A DNA stretch of 9,865 nucleotides, from positions 1 through 9,865 of the forward strand of contig CAYXBB010000048.1 of the NCBI GenBank assembly GCA_964463285.1. Direction: 5' to 3'. The position numbers and the translations under genes are program-made. This DNA is from JAAZLS01 sp964463285 (GTDB lineage Bacteria; Bacillota; Dethiobacteria; DTU022). Position 1 is the first letter of the stretch; each line of letters begins with the position of its first letter. Below are positions 6,907-9,865 of this stretch, piece after piece. Below the pieces are notes generated by a model. It did not search any database, was not told where the DNA came from, and saw nothing but the letters and a program-made list of their open reading frames with translations.

Positions 6907-7491
6907 TCAGGATTTAAATGTAGGCGCAACGCCGGTTTCGTAGCGAAATTTGTCGGAGATCTCCTGCAGGGCATCTGAATCGAGCGGTGGCCGCAAAAGC
7001 CGGATTTCCTCAACCCTTTGACCCATACCATAAGAAAAGGAGATATAATCGGGCCCGATCTCCATCGCCCTCAGCCGGATCCCTTCCTGGTTGTATTTAA
7101 TAACCCGATCGTTTAAGAGAACACCAAAGTAAGAGATTAACACCTCGCTACTTTGAGCTTGCCGCCGACGACGCCCTTCAGAGGGGAATTCGCTGATGGT
7201 AGCGGTGCAAAGGTTGAGGATTGCGTTATCTGCAATGAGGCCGGCAATCTTTAGCTCTTTCAGCTTGTTTGCCAGTAAACCGACCATAATTAAGGTGGCC
7301 AATACAGTGATTGTCAGAAATACCCGGTTATCAATTAAAAACCGCCCTTCTTTGCGTAAAAGGAGCAAGGCGCTGCTTAAAAAACCTAAACCGGCAAAAA
7401 ATGCTAACAGGTAGACTCTTCGCCTGATTATCTGCAAACAGACCCTCCTTCCCCAACTCGCTGTTCCCTTCACCCGGGTCGATCTCAGCAT
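6907..7491 (-). CDS. Two-helix membrane protein with cytoplasmic C-terminal domain
   Basis: The protein has 194 residues and no recognised family. A basic N-terminus (about 1-26, many Arg) leads to two membrane helices at about 27-46 and 57-74, which should form a hairpin with both ends in the cytoplasm. About 120 soluble residues follow, including an Arg run (EGRRRRQ near 105-111), then a mixed segment with alternating hydrophobics (LISYFGVLLNDRVIKY, and later DYISFSY) that looks like beta structure. ATG 7489-7491 is chosen because AGAGG stands 5 nt upstream. An in-frame GTG at 7516-7518 would add nine residues but has no Shine-Dalgarno. This is the first visible gene of the leftward cluster and lies 115 bp before the 182-aa zinc-ribbon gene start. 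The function is unknown. A membrane accessory role in the RHS cluster is inference from position only. Confidence 0.78.
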   Translation of the reverse strand: MLRSTRVKGTASWGRRVCLQIIRRRVYLLAFFAGLGFLSSALLLLRKEGRFLIDNRVFLTITVLATLIMVGLLANKLKELKIAGLIADNAILNLCTATISEFPSEGRRRRQAQSSEVLISYFGVLLNDRVIKYNQEGIRLRAMEIGPDYISFSYGMGQRVEEIRLLRPPLDSDALQEISDKFRYETGVAPTFKS

Positions 7492-7544
7492 AGCAACCTC
7501 TGAAGAAAAAGAGATCACCCAAACCGGGTAATCTTATGAAAAAA

Positions 7545-7569
7545 GCCCCTACCTTTTTCGGGTAGGGGC
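7545..7569 (-). terminator. Rho-independent terminator, minus strand
   Basis: A perfect 9-bp stem (GCCCCTACC 7545-7553 with GGTAGGGGC 7561-7569) has a 7-nt loop. Reading the minus strand it is followed directly by six Ts (7539-7544). On the plus strand only a weak T stretch follows. It therefore stops leftward transcripts arriving from the right of 7569, upstream of the 194-aa gene. The candidate for what it ends is the small ORF stopping at 7598. It could also act as an attenuator in the leader of the leftward operon. Confidence 0.82.
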
Positions 7570-7597
7570 CAAATTTTCCGTCTTATTCGGGGAGCCA

Positions 7598-7762
7598 TTA
7601 GGGAATCTTAAAGATTTTCCTGACCCTCTGATAATCCTCTTTTAAGCGGATGGAATAGCCGAACTGTAATAAAACCAGGGAGAATGAAGAACCTTTAGCA
7701 AAGATTAAGAGAATACACAATAAACGCCCAAACCGAACGGCTATCTTACGCCGGGGGAACAT
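7598..7762 (-). CDS. Possible 54-aa small hydrophobic protein
   Basis: A minus-strand frame begins MFPRRKIAVRF, has a hydrophobic stretch at about 13-34 and ends LKEDYQRVRKIFKIP at a TAA. An upstream in-frame TAA bounds it. The terminator at 7545-7569 begins 28 nt after the stop on the transcribed strand, which is the arrangement expected for a real gene end. The basic-hydrophobic-charged layout fits a single-pass small membrane protein. Against it, no Shine-Dalgarno is visible before the ATG (7760-7762), so it may be a decayed gene tail or chance. The rest of the 389-bp stretch between the 194-aa gene and the regulator holds the TATAAT box and nothing else I can identify. Confidence 0.33.
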   Translation of the reverse strand: MFPRRKIAVRFGRLLCILLIFAKGSSFSLVLLQFGYSIRLKEDYQRVRKIFKIP

Positions 7763-7842
7763 TATGGCAGGTTTTTAGCGGCATAAGAAAATTAAACTGT
7801 AACCGCTCTTGTAGAAGCCTCGTAATCTTCCGACATAAGAAG

Positions 7843-7848
7843 TATAAT
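7843..7848 (+). promoter_or_regulatory. Perfect -10 box (TATAAT) for the regulator gene
   Basis: TATAAT lies 32 bp before the regulator ATG, placing the transcript start near 7855. No good -35 hexamer is present at 16-18 bp upstream (TCGTAA at 7820-7825 is poor), which suggests an activated or weak promoter. On the opposite strand TATACT overlaps the same bases (7841-7846). Confidence 0.5.
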
Positions 7849-7880
7849 AAGGCCGTACAAATGTTATCGGGGGGAGAGCT

Positions 7881-9068
7881 ATGGATTACATAACATCCGG
7901 TGAAGCAGCGGAAAAATGGGGCGTTTCCGGACGGTCGATCACCTATCACTTGGTCGCCGGGCGTATCCCCGGCGCAATTAAAAAGGGAAAACTGTGGCTG
8001 ATACCCGCGAATGCCCGTCGGCCCTTCGATAAAAGACGCCGTGGGCAAGCATTGTCAGAGCAAGCCTCGTCTCTGTCCTCCGAGCTCTGCAGCGTCATCG
8101 CGGCCACCTCCGCGCCGCTGCCCGCTCATGATCCCGACGCGGTTCTGGACTCCGTAGGCGAAAAAAGGGCGCGGCTTCAATACGAGGCGGAGCTGGCCTA
8201 TCTGCGGGGCGACTTTGCACGAACGCTGGCCTGCCATCGTCAGACCGAAGGAAACGACGCGGCGCGGCTGAGGGCCTGCCCGGTGGCGGCGGCGGCAGCC
8301 ATCAGCATGGGCGATTACCCCACCTACACGCAGATGGAAGCGTATCTCAAAAGATGCGCCAAAGCCCATCCGGACGGCGTTGTTGCCTTCATGGCGGAGC
8401 TGGCAATTGCCACCGCCGCCGTAAGCTGCATTGCCCCCAACATGGCTCCGAAATGGCTCAAACAGGGGGAATTTAATGTTTTCCCCCCGCAAATCAGGCC
8501 CTATGCCCTGTATCTTCGGGCCAAATACTTTCAATGCACGGGCGAGTACGCGACCATGCTGGCCGTAGCGCAGACCGCGCTGGCCCTTGGAGAGCCGGAA
8601 CGCGGGTTCAGCCAGACCGGCCTCTACCTGCGGCTGTGCTGCGCGATGGCCTGCCACGCCCTCGGGCAAGAGGACGAGGCCTTGCGCTGGTTGCTGGAAG
8701 CCATGCGCATTGCTCTGCCCCACGGCTTCATCACGCCCTTTGCCGAGGTCGTGACCGCGTTCGGCGGATTGGTGGAGCACTGTCTGAAGCGAGAATTTCC
8801 CGCTTGTTACAATACTATCCTTGAGCAGTGGAAACGCGTCTTCTCAAACTGGATCGCCTTCCACAACCAGTTTACAGAGGACAACATCACGCATATTTTG
8901 TCCTTACGGGAATACCATATTGCCATGCTTGTGGCACGTCGTGTCCCTTACGTAAAAGTTGCAAAACAGCATTGTGTTTCCGTGGGAAGGCTCAAGAACA
9001 TCATGCAGGAGATTTACGACAAGCTGTTCATAAACAGCCGGAACGAGCTTGCAAAGTACGTTTTATAG
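7881..9068 (+). CDS. Dual helix-turn-helix transcriptional regulator (LuxR-type C-terminus)
   Basis: The protein has 395 residues. The N-terminus (about 1-56) is an excisionase/MerR-like helix-turn-helix: SGEAAEKWGVSGRSITYHL, then GRIPGAIKKGKLWLIP and a basic tail DKRRRG. The middle (about 95-315) is Ala- and Leu-rich and helical, resembling TPR-type repeats (for example LRAKYFQCTGEY, ALGQEDEALRWLLEA). The C-terminus (about 330-395) matches a LuxR/GerE helix-turn-helix in layout: LSLREYHIAMLVARRVPYVKV, then CVSVGRLKNIMQEIYDKL and the closing NSRNELAKY. ATG 7881 has a strong Shine-Dalgarno (GGGGGGAG, 4 nt spacing). The gene is divergent from the RHS cluster and lies 340 bp before the export gene on the same strand, so it probably regulates that operon and perhaps itself. 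The helical middle could sense a peptide or protein partner. No receiver or kinase domain is present. Confidence 0.88.
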   Translation: MDYITSGEAAEKWGVSGRSITYHLVAGRIPGAIKKGKLWLIPANARRPFDKRRRGQALSEQASSLSSELCSVIAATSAPLPAHDPDAVLDSVGEKRARLQYEAELAYLRGDFARTLACHRQTEGNDAARLRACPVAAAAAISMGDYPTYTQMEAYLKRCAKAHPDGVVAFMAELAIATAAVSCIAPNMAPKWLKQGEFNVFPPQIRPYALYLRAKYFQCTGEYATMLAVAQTALALGEPERGFSQTGLYLRLCCAMACHALGQEDEALRWLLEAMRIALPHGFITPFAEVVTAFGGLVEHCLKREFPACYNTILEQWKRVFSNWIAFHNQFTEDNITHILSLREYHIAMLVARRVPYVKVAKQHCVSVGRLKNIMQEIYDKLFINSRNELAKYVL

Positions 9069-9079
9069 TTGAAATCCTG

Positions 9080-9110
9080 ACCACCCGCGCAGCGAGTGGT
9101 TTGCCTCGCT
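9080..9110. other. Overlapping alternative hairpins after the regulator
   Basis: Two mutually exclusive stems share bases. ACCAC (9080-9084) plus CGC (9086-9088) pair with GCG (9092-9094) plus GTGGT (9096-9100), with one mismatch and a 3-nt loop. Alternatively AGCGAG (9091-9096) pairs with CTCGCT (9105-9110). No T-run follows, so a simple terminator is unlikely. The short imperfect hairpin resembles subterminal hairpins of IS200/IS605-type elements or their small derivatives, but no transposase is present. Confidence 0.3.
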
Positions 9111-9225
9111 CTAAAAGGTATTCTGCGCTCAACTGAATCTTAAGGTTTACTGGTTCCGCCTCCTTTGTTAAGTGCGGCTGACGAAACCGGCCCTATTTAA
9201 CAACGAGAGACTGTTTTTTTCTTTT

Positions 9226-9282
9226 GGCAAATAACGTGACTTTTTGAGGATAAAAAGTCACTATCAAACGCCTGGATTTGCC
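9226..9282. promoter_or_regulatory. Nested inverted repeats upstream of the export operon
   Basis: A perfect 10-bp inverted repeat (GTGACTTTTT 9236-9245, AAAAAGTCAC 9252-9261, spacer GAGGAT) lies inside an outer 7-bp pair (GGCAAAT 9226-9232 with ATTTGCC 9276-9282). It lies in the gap between the regulator and the export gene, 127-183 bp before the latter's ATG. It could be a dimer binding site or a structured RNA. It is not a terminator, because no T-run follows. Confidence 0.45.
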
Positions 9283-9303
9283 CCTATGATAATCTTGGGG
9301 TTG

Positions 9304-9331
9304 TTGCCAACTGTAACAGTATATCTATACC
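9304..9331 (+). promoter_or_regulatory. Candidate promoter with palindrome in the spacer
   Basis: TTGCCA (9304-9309, 5 of 6 to consensus) and TATACC (9326-9331, 4 of 6) are 16 bp apart. The palindrome ACTGTAACAGT (9310-9320, perfect about its central A) lies between them, as expected for a regulated promoter. The predicted leader to the export gene ATG would be about 70 nt. Confidence 0.35.
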
Positions 9332-9365
9332 TCCAGTGTAAGGGTTAATTTTATTTCACGAAACC

Positions 9366-9390
9366 ATTGTGCCATAATTGTGAAAACACA
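9366..9390 (+). promoter_or_regulatory. ATTGTG direct repeats and TGTG-CACA inverted repeat before the export gene
   Basis: ATTGTG occurs at 9366-9371 and again at 9377-9382, 11 bp apart (about one helical turn). The second copy forms TGTG-AAAA-CACA (9379-9390). The site lies just before the Shine-Dalgarno. It may be an operator, or AT-rich chance. Confidence 0.2.
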
Positions 9391-9408
9391 TCTAAGGGGA
9401 GCAGGATA

Positions 9409-9865
9409 ATGAGTCAGCTTTTCAGAAAAACCGCTATGGAACGGGTAACCTCGCCGGAACAGCTTAACGATTACATCCGGGTATCCAATCCGAGCGTATG
9501 GCTGGTGCTGGCCGCCGTTCTGATCCTGGTGGCGGCGGCCTCTGTCTGGGGGATGTACGGTACACTCGATACCACGCTTGAGACGATCGGCTACACGGAA
9601 AATGATCGGGTCGTCTGCTATTTAACCGAAGAGGAATTTACCGCGGTAGCGGACGGCGTATTGGAGGTACGCGTCGACGGCACCGCTTCCGCCGTCGCCG
9701 CCAGGCAGACCCAACCTGTCTCTTATGCGGAAATCAGCGCTCTATATGCAAACGACCCCTACGCCCTGCATGCTTTAAGCTTTGCCCCGGGCGAGTGGCG
9801 ATACCGGGTGGAGCTTGTGCCTGCCGGTACGGCCGGCGGCCTAGTCGAGGTTTCATTCCTCATTG
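9409..9865 (+). CDS. HlyD-like membrane-fusion protein of an NHLP/NHLM bacteriocin export system (partial)
   Basis: The first 152 residues are present and the gene runs off the window. The start MSQLFRKTAMERVTSPEQL, then LNDYIRVSNPSVWLVL, a single membrane helix at about 35-54 and VWGMYGTLDTTLETIG, match the pattern I know for NHLP/NHLM-type bacteriocin system secretion proteins, which are HlyD-like adaptors. The later part (WRYRVELVPAGTAGGLVEVSFLI) lies in the extracytoplasmic part. Such adaptors work with peptidase-containing ABC transporters to process and export leader-peptide-bearing ribosomal peptides, so ABC genes and a precursor are expected to the right. ATG 9409 is preceded by AAGGGGAG with 7 nt spacing. 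The dual helix-turn-helix regulator upstream in the same direction supports a regulated export operon. Confidence 0.82.
   Translation, partial: MSQLFRKTAMERVTSPEQLNDYIRVSNPSVWLVLAAVLILVAAASVWGMYGTLDTTLETIGYTENDRVVCYLTEEEFTAVADGVLEVRVDGTASAVAARQTQPVSYAEISALYANDPYALHALSFAPGEWRYRVELVPAGTAGGLVEVSFLI

Noticed and set aside
8055..8780. 241-codon minus-strand frame opposite the regulator
   Set aside because: It is a shadow of a GC-rich gene with clear domains on the plus strand, with no ribosome site.
9213..9225. T-rich run as a terminator for the regulator
   Set aside because: The nearest inverted repeat (TTGTTAA 9165-9171 with TTAACAA 9197-9203) is AT-rich and ends 10 nt before the T-run, so the geometry is wrong.
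9281..9300. CCCC/GGGG pair as a stem-loop
   Set aside because: There are only four base pairs with a 12-nt loop and a mismatch next to the stem.

Overview
The window looks like an accessory region of a Gram-positive, Clostridia-type Firmicute, moderately GC-rich. This rests on strong purine-rich Shine-Dalgarno sites (AAGGAGG, GGGGGGAG), a TTG start, a Gram-positive style signal peptide on an RHS/WapA-like protein, and the start of an NHLP/NHLM-type peptide export operon of a kind common in Clostridia. I cannot name the species.

Left part (1-7491, all minus strand, read right to left). Five complete genes and one cut by the window edge lie in one direction: a 194-aa two-helix membrane protein; a 182-aa zinc-ribbon protein with a long proline-rich linker and two membrane helices; a 292-aa zinc-ribbon polytopic membrane protein; a 1504-aa secreted RHS/YD-repeat protein whose start codon overlaps the stop of the 292-aa gene (ATGA); a roughly 159-aa protein joining one YD-repeat stretch to a tryptophan-rich C-terminal module; and the N-terminus of a TTG-started membrane-anchored protein. 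The RHS protein has a signal peptide, an acidic tract, an Ala/Gly-rich hydrophobic stretch, a DUF6531-like entry region, about 800 residues of YD repeats, the RHS-associated core and a 159-residue C-terminal tip that I do not recognise. The layout resembles a polymorphic-toxin or surface-protein locus with zinc-ribbon membrane accessory proteins, but no toxin fold or immunity gene can be named from sequence alone.

Middle (7492-7880). There is no large gene here. A clear minus-strand rho-independent terminator (7545-7569) sits just after the end of a possible 54-aa hydrophobic small ORF (7598-7762). A perfect TATAAT box at 7843-7848 precedes the plus-strand regulator.

Right part (7881-9865, plus strand). 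A 395-aa regulator has an excisionase/MerR-like N-terminal helix-turn-helix, a helical (TPR-like) middle and a LuxR-type C-terminal helix-turn-helix. A 340-bp intergenic region follows, rich in inverted repeats, then the N-terminal 152 residues of an HlyD-like membrane-fusion protein of the NHLP/NHLM bacteriocin export family. The regulator probably controls the export operon, and the inverted repeats between them are the natural candidate control sites. Remnants of a mobile repeat may also lie just after the regulator (about 9028-9192).
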